From contig VDMD01000002.1 of NCBI GenBank assembly GCA_007026445.1, positions 806,001-870,000 of the forward strand: 64,000 nt of DNA, given 5' to 3'. The DNA comes from Schizophyllum amplum (taxonomy: Eukaryota; Basidiomycota; Agaricomycetes; Agaricales; Schizophyllaceae). The notes below the pieces were generated by a model that was not told the origin of the DNA, ran no database searches, and worked only from the letters and a program-made list of their open reading frames with translations. Shown here piece by piece: positions 46,108-57,736 of the stretch. Numbering within the stretch: the stretch's first letter is position 1; every line of letters begins with the position of its first letter. A program made the translations under genes and the position numbers.

Positions 46108-48076
46108 ATGGCGGAGAAGGACGCGAGCGCCAGGCTGCGCAGAGCCGTCAAAGGTCCGCGCGCCGCGCCTCTCGAGACGCCTCTGCTGATTCCCCATTAG
46201 AAAACAATCTTTTCCTCGTCCGACGTCTCTCCAGTCGGACGGACATACGCAATCCCGACCCAGACCACAAACGTTTTACTTCTCTTGCATGGGCAGCTGT
46301 ACTTGGCCATGAAGAAACATTCGAGTTCTTGCTGGTGAGCGATCATGACGAGGACGAGATCTCGAAGGTGCGCCGCATATACCCACGTCTCAACCAGCGC
46401 TCAACATGTGCGTAGGACTCGGATAATAACACCATCTTGATGCTCCTCGCGAACCAGGACTTGAACGTTGGCAGTCCCTACGTCGAACCACCAGCCGACT
46501 CCGGCGCAGCCATTCGTATGGCGCGTATGTACTACGACCGATACCCCGACACCCTCGACTGGGCCAACGCGGATGGGAAAACTGCACTCCACTTCGCTGC
46601 AGAGAAGGGCAACGAGGAGCTCGTCCGCGTGCGTTGTGCTGTGTCCGTGCCGTATGGCTGTGCTCACAAGCCTGCAGATGCTATGCGACCTGGGGGCCGA
46701 CTTTGACCTGGCAGACAATCAGGGTAACACCCCACTACACTAGTGCGTACCGTTCCTGGTCAAACTGCCGACATCCCGCTTACGGCCCTCCGCTTCCAGT
46801 GCCAGCTCATGGGGACACATACCGGTATGTGCCGCCGATGTTTGTCCCGGCATCTTGTTGACCGGAATGTTCAGGTGGTACAATTGCTCATCGAACGTGG
46901 ATGCCAGTTCAGCGCCAGGAACAACCAGGGGTTCACTGCCTCGGATTATGCGTATTCGTGCGTGCCTGGTCCTTTCTTCGTTACTGCGTCTGCTCACGCA
47001 GCCCGACTATCATCAGTTTTAGCACGCGCGAGACGTTGCAAGAGACGGCCCGCCATCAATTTGAGCTCAACAAGAAATCCCGCCGCGCGGTGTATCAGCA
47101 GCATACACCCAGGAATACCGACTACAACGCCCCACCCCCACCTCCCCCGTCCAAGCCTAGAGAAATCCGGCAACGCGCTCAGTCACGTATGCGAAGTGGA
47201 TCGGGGACGAGCCGGACAACAACAACGTCTGATAGCGGCGACATGGAAAGCCTCGGCGTTAGCCAGCATAGCCAATCATCAATATCCGCGTCATCGTCTC
47301 CGTCACAGCCACTCGGTTCGCATATGCAGCAGCGTCCTGTGCAGCGATCGGCCAATAGCTCATCCAACGGGACTCAGTCTTTCTCGACTGTCGGTTCGTC
47401 GCGTCATGCTCAGCCGACGAACAGCTCCTCAGCCCTTTCGCCCATAGCTACGCGCATGCGCGAACGCGATGCAGACGCGATGGAGAAATACCTCAACCGC
47501 AACCGGAGCGGCAGCAATGGAACGGCCTCAACTGACGCACCTCGGTCATATCAGTCGTCAACTGGGCTTTCGGCGGCCAGCGATCATCTACCTCCCATCA
47601 CCCAGCTGTCCCTAGGCGGCCCCACCGCGACTAGACGGCTGCGCCCCTCGATGTCGGCGGCGCAGCTGCGATCTCCGAGGTCCGACCTGACGCCCACGGT
47701 GAACGAGAACCGCAATCGGTCGGGGACGTCACCATCACAGATGCGCCAGGTTCCCCCGCTATCGCACTCGCTCACGCGCTCGTCATCAACGTCGAACTCG
47801 TTACGGGGACCGTTCAGACCCGCAGGCGGGAGTGTATTCGAGGAACCGGAGTCCTATACTGGGCCATCTATCCAATACGCGCAATTCCCAGAACCTCCGT
47901 TGACGCCAGAGGACAATGCCACGCCGACCATAGCGTCTATGACGTTAGGCGCGGCGGCGGCGGGCAGCCGGCGACACGCGCTGCACAACATCCTCACCAA
48001 GCCGCTGGCCTCGCTCGACCGACTCGACAACGCCAACCACCGACGAGGCATGTCCGCGTCGTCTCTTCGTGGTTGA
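46108..48076 (+). CDS. Ankyrin-repeat protein, AVO2-like (TORC2)
   Basis: Yeast Avo2 is a non-essential TORC2 subunit with ankyrin repeats near the N-terminus. The start at 46108 gives MAEKDASARLRRAVK, joined over a 47-nt intron (46154-46200, donor GTCCGC) to ENNLFLVRRLSSRTDIRNPD, as in Avo2's opening helix. Ankyrin repeats follow: FTSLAWAAVLGHEETFEFLL, GKTALHFAAEKGNEELVRML, LADNQGNTPLHYA-type, and VVQLLIERGCQFSARNNQGF with TASDYAY. After ETLQETARHQFELNKK the remaining 340 residues are Ser/Pro/Thr-rich and probably disordered, with phosphosite-like SP and RxxS motifs and an end GMSASSLRG. About six exons; junctions around 46740-46880 are approximate. Head-to-head with the STEEP1-like gene. 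Confidence 0.8.
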
Positions 48077-49012
48077 TGTAGCAGTCTGTTGTACGCTTCG
48101 TCCCTTTCTTGTCTTCGACTTTCGCCGCGCTCTGCATGTACTACTCACCTCTCATACCACGATTCTCGCCGCCATGTACGCACATTCACTATTTATTGCT
48201 CTGTTTGCTGTCCCTTTCGCCGGCTGCAATACCCATCACGATGCCATCCATGCCCTTATGTATTGTTAAATCGCACTTGACATTGTATACAGTCTACCGT
48301 ACATATTATTCGCCCGTGCATGTGTTGTGTAGCAAGACGTACATAGACGCTTGACTGCCTACCTGTCTTGATTATCATGTTATGCTTCCCAATTGTGTAG
48401 CGCGCGGCAAAGTGGAATCAGGCACGTTTCGGTAGCTGTAAGTGATATGAGGGCTTGTTGATCAGTGCTTGGCTTGTAGGTCCGCTTCCGGCAAACACCG
48501 AAATATGGCAGTGACTCATTTGCATCTTCCAGAAGTTCGGGCCGCTCCTCCCCCAATATTCCGACTTTTCGCTTCATTAGTTCTTCGCTTTCTGCTTTCC
48601 TCTCGATCTGGCATTACTGGCAACACGGCTCTGCAACTCCTCTATTGCCGTCAAAAGTCGTCATCTGAGGTTGACGATTTCCCTGGTGCAACTCAAGTCA
48701 TCCGGTGATAGCTGGTCGCTGTCAATGCACAAGCATCTTGACGCTTCAAATGCTCCTTTGGCGCCGATAATCAGTATCGGGTGGCATCTTCACCAACCTA
48801 GCCAAGGAGTTATCGCCACTGTATACATAGGACATCCCCGGGCAGTCTCCGCGACCCCCCGGGCTCATTCCTGCTTTCAAAGTTCGCTGACGTTTGGGAT
48901 TGTAGCCGATATTATTATGCACAGCTCTTGCGCGTATGTTGTGAACATGTACCGGACGTGCACCATCGTGATATGCTCCGTACTGGCGCCGTGCTTGCCG
49001 AGGACTTTACGC

Positions 49013-49054
49013 TGATATTCCTGGGATCTTCGTTGATATTCCTGGGATCTTCGT
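49013..49054. repeat. 21-bp perfect tandem duplication
   Basis: Two identical copies (TGATATTCCTGGGATCTTCG plus T) sit head-to-tail at 49013-49033 and 49034-49054. Identity suggests a recent duplication. Confidence 0.85.
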
Positions 49055-50342
49055 TGGTGACTCATGATCCTCTAGCACATGCTCTTCCGCGCAGGCGCTG
49101 CTGTGTCGATCCCTTGACGACGACGCCATACACAAGGCATATACGCGAGCTTCCCGGAAGAGTCCCACCTTAGTCCCGCCCTCCACTGGCGAGGCGATCA
49201 ACTCGTAGAGTTTCCTCCGAGGCGGAGAGAGGCAGGTATGTGCTACTAAATCACGGCTTCACGGCTTCATGGCCATATAGCTCATAACTTGCACAAGCTC
49301 GCACTTCCTTGGCCGCGACCAAGCGGTCCTTCATCTCCGTCGACTAGTGCCAGGACCAATATGCAAGCCCTCCGCGACAAACGGCCACTCACGACCGAAA
49401 ATCTCGGCTTTCTCACGCGCGGCTGCCTTTGTTGAATGAGGTTGTTTTACAGTTCACGAGATGCGATGTATGGCGTCTGTTTTATGCTTCGATTTACGAC
49501 TGATATGTCCGCTAGCGATGTCGATGGGCGCATCAAACATGGGCGCATCTGATGTTGGTTTCCTACTTGCCATCTGGGCAGGGGAAAGCAGTGGCTTGCG
49601 TATGTGCCTTGAAGCTTGAAGCTTGAAGTCTCGAGCAGCAAATTCCGGAGCTGGAAGTCATGCGCTGAAAGCGGGGAGGCAGGACGCGCTTGCCACATAT
49701 TCAACTTGAAAATCATGTACGCCTATCGTTCTCTGTGGCTCATGACGCGGCTCCTGGTGCAGTTCTTTGGTTCCAATCTGACTTCTCAGCTGGAATGCCA
49801 TCGACTCGACAACATGCGCCGCTCGCTTTCAGTGAGTTCATGTCCGGTTCCAATGGGCCGCAATTTGCGCGAATTTACCAAACTTCGAAGGCAGTAAATC
49901 TTCTAGATGATGATGCTACGGGCGAGCTATGCTCTTAAAGGTAGATGCAAGTCGTTGACTCTTCGACCGGAAAGTAGTCTGTCACGCGCAGCGCACTCGC
50001 GCCTGTCCCAAGGTCGACCCGATGTTTTTGAAGCCGCCAACTCGAGGACGACTTCACATCTTCTTAGCAATGCCCGTGCGGTTATTGTCGTTATTGTTGT
50101 CTCAGCTAGCGACTTCTGGCGTCTTCGCGCTCTGGCAAATAGGTCTTCTCTGCCTAATTACGCCCAAAATCTGCCGACCTGATCTCCCGGGCCGTCAAGG
50201 ATCCTTGCACTCGTCGCGCACGAACATCTCTCGCGCGGGCTCTCTCTCCGGCTACTGTGCCGAATGTACCCGTCCCCGCAATAAGGAAGTCGAAAATCTT
50301 CTAGCGTCGCCCCGCCGGGCCTGACTTTTCCAGTCTACAGCA

Positions 50343-50729
50343 AGAATTTACGACATGGTACTCCGTCGTCTGGCGGCGGACGCTCTCTGACCTCCGAGTC
50401 TTTCACGACTTTGGGATCGCGCAAATCGGCTCATGTACGCGTGCACACTCATTGCTGGCCAAGTTCGGACGCTTTCGCTTAGCGCTAGAAAAACGGACGA
50501 ATATCCAGTGGATCCTTCAACCTCCCCCGCGTTTGTCGCGTTGGGTGCGAGAGCGAGGAGATATCATCACCCAGTTGAAGCCTGGACGGCGACCCACTGA
50601 CAAGTCTAAACTCCTACCGCTCCACTCTGGCAAGGACGCGTCAGTCGGTGATCTGCAGCTGACCTTGGCCAAGGCGCGAAGGAGGTGCGCTATGCACCCT
50701 CTGTATACGGGCGCTATCTCATGCGCCTA
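50343..50729 (+). other. Open, protein-like segment of unknown status
   Basis: A 129-codon open stretch follows a splice-acceptor-like CTACAG. It reads EFTTWYSVVWRRTLSDLRVF, then a stretch with FGIAQIGSCTRAHSLLAKFG and WILQPPPRLSRWVRERGDII, ending TGAISCA. The amino-acid mix looks like a protein, but I found no partner exon with an ATG and no family. It may be a relic exon or chance. Confidence 0.25.
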
Positions 50730-52106
50730 GTTTAGTCCCGCCGCTTTCTGCGCCCAAGTCGCGCCGCGTCTCCAGAGTACGTACCTCCCCCACACACCGA
50801 CGAGGCGTACTATCAAGGTCAGTGCGGCATACGCTAGATGAAGGACCTGCACTAACACAGTGGATTGGTATCAGGAGTCTACGAAGGTGCCGGAGCAGAC
50901 TGACAGCGTTCAAGACCATTACGGCTCGACATGACGGTCTTCCGCCCTCACTCTACCCTCACTAGTTGAGCTGTCGATGGTCCGATGATGCTTCGAACCT
51001 GACCTGTCGCCGCTGCTCCCTTGATACTCCTACTTGACTCGTCGACCCACCTCCGGGCGCGCCTACAGGTCTCCAATATCAGCAATTTATCTGCGGACGC
51101 TCACATGAACCGCCGGCACACGGACTACTAGATCGCAGCAGTCTTAAACGTCAGGGCGCATGTACGCGATGTGCAGTTGGCGCGTAGCCAAGAAATAAAA
51201 GCCCTTTCGCAGCACCGCAGCTTGTCAACAGGGGATGTGAGCAAACCCAAAGTTCAAACCCAAGTCCGGCTGATTCAGTGTGCTGGGGGGCGATGCGGAC
51301 GACGACAGCGAACACGTTATTGAGCGCGACGCCGCACACGACGACGGGGATAAGGACTCGCCGGTCGCCAGCAGGCCAGCACGCCAAGAACCTGGTGCCG
51401 TCGTTGTCTGAATCGACGTCGGAGGATGTGATCATGCGGACCGGAGGATGCTCGCGTTCACCTATCCACAGAGGGCGAGACTGTCGAAGATTGCCCGAGT
51501 GATCCTCCAGAGTATCTGCCGAAATTCCCAGCCGATTGCTTCTTCTTCCCATGAGCTGCGGTCAGTCGTCCGGAGAGCATCACGCTTGAGCAGAGGGATC
51601 AACAACGGGACTCATCATGATTGTTGTGCAGGATGGGAGGTGGGTACAATGTGTGAGGATGGCAGAGTACAACTAACGAGTATGTACGCTGTGGGGGAGC
51701 CTGGCGCCCGATATTTAGTAAAAGTACACGGGCGCCAGGCAAGTATATACAAAATACATAGTTTATGGCGCAGAGCGGAGGGATGAGAGGAATGTGCAAG
51801 GAGATGTAGGAAGCGGGAGCAAGAAGCAGCATCTACAATGAGTATTAGCAGCACAGCAGCAGGGGGAGCAAGAGAGCATTGTGCATGCGGGGGGATGAAG
51901 TATTATGACGAGCTGTCGAAGCAGATTAGGGAGCGGCCGTGTAAGGTTGAAGAAGATACGGGTCCAAGGATTAGGCGAATACATATGGTAGTGAGGGCAG
52001 ACGTGAACGATCGTGAGGAACGCGACTAGCGCGGGGTGGTACAGAGTCCGTGGGCGGGGGCACGGCTGGCGCGCGGTGGAGGTCCATGCGGCTGACGACT
52101 TCGCGT

Positions 52107-52757
52107 TCACACCGTCGTCGTGGTCGGCGTGTGACGCGTAGCGTTGCGCAGCGAGAAGAACGAGGCGCACGTGAGGCCCTGGCGCATGTCGCGGAATGAG
52201 GTCTTCCGACTGACGATGGGCCGTCCCAGCATGTGCGCGATGTTTTCCGGCTCGAGGAGGGGCGCGCGCATCTGCGTCTGCTTCAGCGGGGTCCGCTCGT
52301 CGAGCGCGAATGCTGGGATCGGCGGCACGGGAGGCGGGGCCGCGGCGACGTTCGGGCTCGCGGGCGGCGATCGGTATGGGACGGCATGGCTGAGCGAGCG
52401 ATGCGAGCGGCGGCTGGACATGGATGAGGAGGAGGATGTTGAGGACGATGCGGTGGAGCGCGGAGAAGACGGGAGGGACGGCGGCTCGGCGGCTTCGTGG
52501 AGGGTGCCGTGCGACCTCATCTTCCGCGGCTGCGCGTTGAGCGCGAGGAGGGGCTTCTTGGTGGGTCGAAACGCGTCTGTTGAGCGTACGGAGCGGAGGG
52601 CGCGTGGGGGAGAGAGACGGGTGCGTGCGCGTGCCGCGGCTGCGGTCGACGACGAGGAGGCAGCGGACTGGTTCCGGGAGCGCACAGGCAGCGGGGCGAA
52701 GCCGACCTCGGGGCTGGGCGCGCGGGGCGGGGGCGATTCTGGGCGGCGCGGGTACAT
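52107..52757 (-). CDS. Ser/Pro-rich hypothetical protein
   Basis: This single-exon frame of about 216 residues starts at the ATG at 52757 (MYPRRPESPPPRAPSP); the longer frame opens with TTG. It is Ser/Pro/Arg-rich and probably disordered, with a Ser run near residue 110 and a slightly more ordered C-terminus (PAFALDERTPLKQTQ, EPENIAHMLGRPIVSRKTSF). Third positions are G/C-rich, as in real genes of this contig. An overlapping minus-strand frame (from ATG 52899) is also open but reads as a Pro/Arg/His shadow. Function unknown. Confidence 0.55.
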   Translation of the reverse strand: MYPRRPESPPPRAPSPEVGFAPLPVRSRNQSAASSSSTAAAARARTRLSPPRALRSVRSTDAFRPTKKPLLALNAQPRKMRSHGTLHEAAEPPSLPSSPRSTASSSTSSSSSMSSRRSHRSLSHAVPYRSPPASPNVAAAPPPVPPIPAFALDERTPLKQTQMRAPLLEPENIAHMLGRPIVSRKTSFRDMRQGLTCASFFSLRNATRHTPTTTTV

Positions 52758-55700
52758 CGTCGTGGGCGTCGGGCGGGATGGAGGGAAAAAGTTCAAGTTC
52801 GAAATTCACAGCAGCCGTCCTTATATAGGCTCGGTCGCCATTGTGCCCATTCTTAGTGCGCGTGACGTTGAAACGATCGAGATTCAGATCGGTCCCCATT
52901 TGGGCGCAATTGCCGGTTGTAACCAGATTAGGCAACGTGTTCCGACTGCACGGTGTCGTTCCGATTTGCCGGACCTGCGTTTATTGTCCTGCTCTTCCCG
53001 GACGTCGACAGCGCGCCGCCGCGCGACTCCTCCACAGTGTCGTCCGACGTGCAGGCGTCTGCAGGCGCGCTGCGGATCGTGTTATCAATCTTTTGCAGTA
53101 GGAAATTCAATCGATTTGTTTCCGTAGCTGTCTGCTTTCGGCTAATCTGGGTGTCCGGCGCATTTCCTTCCTACGCGAAAAACAGTGCGGAAACACACCA
53201 GCTGAATAGCTGCTCGTGACTTGGCGGCTGCACAACCCTCGCTGGTCCTCTCACTGCCAGACGCCAAGTACTCGATGCTGTTTCATACGTCCACTGGCCT
53301 GTCGAGCGTCCCGTCGCCCGCGCAGTTTCGAAAGGCGGAAGCATTGCCATGCACATCGTTTTCCTGCAGATCTCGTCGCGTGGGGCGCGTTGCTTTGGCG
53401 TTGTTTATTCCCGCGTAGTGACAGCTCACCGGCTGCTGTGCGCAACGGGGGCCCAGCAACAGTTGGGCAGCCTCGACGGCGCCTCGAGGTGCACAGTTGA
53501 GCGATCCTGGCAACCTCTCGCGCTGTCCTGGCTCGCGTCTTTACATCAATGGAACCCTTGCAGATCTGCTTCCCCGGGAGAGTCCCGTCATCGTCCATCT
53601 GTCCGCCACACGATGGCAGCTCAATCGCTTCTGGAAAATCCCCGACCGCCTCTGCACCTCATGGGAGCATGCTCGAGGTAGCAGGCGACTCCCAAGTGAC
53701 TCTTCTGTCGTACCGCGTCTCTCGGAAACGTCTTGGCTCGCGACCGCTCGTCACACTATACCTTGTCGTACAAGACGCGTCTTCGAAAATGAATTGTATG
53801 TCCAAACGTATCTTTCCACCTCTTCCATTCTATCACCACGGCCGGTCTAATTGCCTTGTCAAACGCTTCTCATCACTGTCCTGTCACTAGCGACGCGCCT
53901 TCTTCCTCATGTCCTCTCTACTCCCCTACTCGTTTCTTTCATGATATCTCCCTCTCTACACCCTCATCAGCATCTCCCGCCGTACCTTCATCTCCTGGTC
54001 ATCTCCCCTCCTAATCACCTCTCGCCAAATAGGGCCGGACGCAACAAGCGCGCTTCATCAGGTTCTGTGCTATCTCTAGCTACTATTAACGGTTGGTTCT
54101 CAGCCAGTCTCGCGCGTCCCGTGACCGCGTATGGCTCTTCGTCGCTAGCGCCCCCGAACTCGCTCGCTAAGTTCTGGCATCCGTACTTACTTGCTCCCAA
54201 CTTGCTCCATGATATCAACCTACCGACGCCAGCTGTCTCTCGCGATGGCTGACGCGCTCGGCTTCTCCCGCCCTTGGATCCTTCTGCAAGCCTAATCGAA
54301 GTGCTACGGACCGACGAGCCGTACTTTCTCGACCTTCCATCACAAGTCTGTCAGTGACATTGAGTGCGTTCTGCTGTGTACACTGTCTTTCGGGAGGAAA
54401 GGTCTCACGTGTCCGGCGTTCAGCGCAGCGGTATCGCTCGACGAGCAGCCACCATGGCCCGGTGACAAGCTATGGACGCCAAGGGGAAGCATCGACTGGC
54501 ATGATATCTCAACTCGGAGCGACGCCGCCACGAACCCCAATGCGGCGTCCTCAATGCTCAGGCAGAACCACGATGCTCTGCTCAGGATCTTGAATGGGAA
54601 CAGGGCTCGGGGCTGCCAGCGCAGGGGCGAGGCATCCACACGTTGTCACTGCCCTCTGTTGCGTCCGCTAGCCTCGTGCCTCCGACGTCGTCTCGCAGGC
54701 GGGTCTCGACCACCGCCTCCGACAGCGGCGCCGTACCTCTGTCGTCGGTCGCTCCTCCTGGTGCGTGGTCACGCTCTTTGGCGTAGTCACGCTCTTTGTT
54801 CGACAGCTGCGCGACGTATGTATGTCGCGCCTGCATATTATCATCATGGTCCCTGTGCTAACGACCGCCTGTCCCTGCGCGAATTCGCCAAGTCAGGCTT
54901 TCCGACATCAGCGTCTGTCAGACATGTTTTGGATAATACAAGGATTTGCGATGGACTAGGTACTCCCCGTCCGACAGGCATCCTGGAATCTCCTCTCGCG
55001 GGCTGGGTCGCGTCAGACGTTCCGGGTCAGGCCAACGCGTGGTGCACCTCCGTCCAACGCCTCGCAACCGTCGCAGCTCACTTTGTGAGTGCAGATATCC
55101 GGTCTCAGACGATGTTGATGCGAGCAACTCAGTCTTTTCCTTTCGTGCACGTTAGCCTACTAGAAGATTTTCATGCACGCATTACTCCAACTTTACACCT
55201 TCCCTCATTCTAGGACGTGCCACCCGTGAAATCTCACTCGATATTTTACAGGATCCGAGCCTGCAACGCTGCTCACGTGACGGGTGGCGCGCACTTCGGC
55301 AGCGTTATTCAGGTTATTTCGACTCCCAGGATGCCTCCAGTTTCCATATGCGGCATCTTCATAGAACCTGCATACTTAGTACCTGAGTAAAGTTGAATCA
55401 TAAACATCGTGCCATCCTTGCTCGGAAACCCGGTCATCCGGCGCACCGCCGCTCCAATTCGCATACCGTATGTACATCATGGTTTTACTCATTCTATGGC
55501 TCACTGCCTCCTCTACTTATACTTAGGTAGTCCATATATTTCTAGATACCGACCGGAGCGCTCACCCCGGCTTTCTCTCACAGCCGCGTCATTCACGCTA
55601 GGCGTCGGGCGCGGCGCGCCGCCTGTTGCCTCAAATTGAGGTCGGACAATGCTACTCGCGCAGTCTCCGTATTGCCCAAGTACTGCGCAACCCTGAATTC

Positions 55701-57736
55701 CTCGCTAGTCGGAGCATGCTGTTGGGCCCGAAGAGAAGCCTCGGGGCTTGGCCGAGCGCCGAACGTATGTTTGCGCCCAGAATCACGCCTGCATTGCGAG
55801 CACCGGACGACGAGGAGGGCCTGTTCGGCTTGTTGCCAGAAGCCAGCAAACGCGTGTGTTTCAGATGCTACAATGCTCGTCAAAAATGTCTATTTGGATG
55901 GCCAGCGCTTCTGGCGTGTTTTACGCTCGCTCTGGCGCGCCTCGAAGCGCACGTTGAATGCGAGGTGCACGCTGTATACGAGGTGCGCGCTGCATACGAG
56001 GCGTGCATCGCATACACGATACGGCTTGTCCTCGCCAGAGCATTGTTATGTTGCCGGGAATCTGTGCGCGGAGCTCTGCCGTCCTTTCAGCCTCGTTCCC
56101 GGCGAGTCTCGCGTTTTGTATCTAGCAAATGAGGATTATATTCATCGGCCTCCTCGTATATGCGCGACACGATGCTTACCGCGAACATCCGGGAGAGTTT
56201 GCAGGGAGCGGATAGGCTCATATCGCCGGTGGCGCGCGCAGCCTTCCGAGACCAGCCTCGCGAACTGTGATTTGCAGGACGACAGACCTGCATCGTCGAT
56301 GGTTGACGAGCATGGCGGGAAAGTGAAGACGCCCGCGAATATGCCACGAAAAGCCATAAATCATAGCGATATATTCGGGCGGTCTGCGGCGGAGTCGGAG
56401 TCTGACTATAGTACTTACGGACCTAAACCAGCCTGAACCGCGAACCTGCAGGTCCAAGGTACGCACGCAGTCGACTGCGTCCCCCTGCACCGATGTTGAC
56501 AAGGAGGACGGGCATCAGATGCGTCCATCGCTGATGCCCATGGGCCATCGACGTCGCCCCCGCAATCGAAGCGCAAAACAGGCGCGACCGTGAGTACATC
56601 ACATCTCCGAATTCGCCATACGCACCCATGAGAAGACCGAGATATTCGGTGGTGGCATACAGCGCCATTGCGAGCGCCCTCAGAGGGTCGGCCAGAGGAA
56701 GACCGAAGATTAAAGCCGGACAGGGATTAACCGCTGACTTGCTTTCAAACTCGCTCTCCGGACGCTCGACGTGGACGAGCGGGATCTCCTTCAAGTCTTC
56801 GGTCGGAGCTTCACAGCTATCCGTCAAGCTGCAGGAGGAATGATTAATGAAACAAACGAGTCGTAGACGTACTCGCTTCGCCACCGTCTGGGTACTGCTG
56901 CGATGCCCGTTGCCGCCTCATATACAACATCGTACGTGGTCCATATGACTCGGACTCACCGCAGATAAATTGCTGATATCGTTGCGCCCGGAAGTGGGTC
57001 GAGAAACAAGCAAGGGTCAAGCCGGAATATTGACAGCTCGAAGTGAAGTAGAGGGACACTTACGAAGCGGTGCGCCGGGGTCGCTTCGACGTGGGCGTGA
57101 CTCTGGGCGTCTGCGTCGACGCTAAGGCCAGGTCCTATGTCCGTTCTGTAATGGCGTCTTGGTGCATCACACCTGGTGAGAGGCACGACTGGAGATACAT
57201 TCGCGGCGTAACGAAACATGCGTTAGCGTGCCCACTCGCGCGCTAGCTATGATCAGGTGAAGATCGTCAGCCTCGCCAACGCGCGCCGCACGAGACCGCT
57301 TACCGGCAAGTCGCGATGGATGACAAGCGCCCGCCTGTTGATCTACAAATTGATCTTACTTACTTACTCTGCCACCTTGCCCGAGCGCACATGAAGGATG
57401 ACGAATGCGAGGCCTGCTCTCCGAATGTCGTCGCAGATCGTGCGACGTGCAGCAGTGGAGAAATAAAGCCTGGTCCAAATTCGATCAACCGGCGAAGATT
57501 GGACAGACCCGACGCGTCGCCAACAGACCTTCGAACTGGATAGTACGAGAGCGGGCCACCTGTTCGTACGCTTGTCGATTCACACGGTTGCGATACTGTT
57601 CGCAAGGACAGAGAGTTCATCCAGCTAAGTAAGTAGCGTAGAACATTCAAGTCAAGTCAGGTGACCGCGTCGAGAGCCGAGCGGAGGCTTACGGCGACGC
57701 GATGCCTCAACTTGTCTTCAATCGCCAGCTACGAAG
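52758..57736. other. Gene-poor region, 5 kb
   Basis: No gene could be assigned. Peptide-like open frames occur at about 54310-54610 (reading SDIECVLLCTLSFGRKGL, then WPGDKLWTPRGSIDWHDIST) and at 55626-56436, where two frames overlap on the + strand but both start with TTG. CACGTG occurs near 54404 and 55272. There is no clear transposon; the region may hold decayed genes or fast-evolving sequence. Confidence 0.5.
55961..56014 (+). repeat. Three 18-bp imperfect tandem repeats
   Basis: Units at 55961, 55979 and 55997 read CGAGGTGCACGCTGTATA, CGAGGTGCGCGCTGCATA and CGAGGCGTGCATCGCATA. Being a multiple of three, they preserve both overlapping open frames. Confidence 0.7.

Larger units (their letters stand above)
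48077..52106. other. Gene-poor region, 4 kb
   Basis: No gene could be supported over 4 kb, in contrast to the packed genes before it. ORFs are short and lack coding-like composition, apart from one segment listed separately. A 21-bp perfect tandem duplication is present (49013-49054), as is CTTGAAG repeated three times near 49610. No terminal repeats, transposase or polymerase motif was recognised. Confidence 0.55.

Noticed and set aside
51763..52899. Long minus-strand ORF overlapping the Ser/Pro-rich gene
   Set aside because: It is Pro/Arg/His-rich in the manner of a shadow frame in GC-rich DNA; the alternative frame has better third-position bias.
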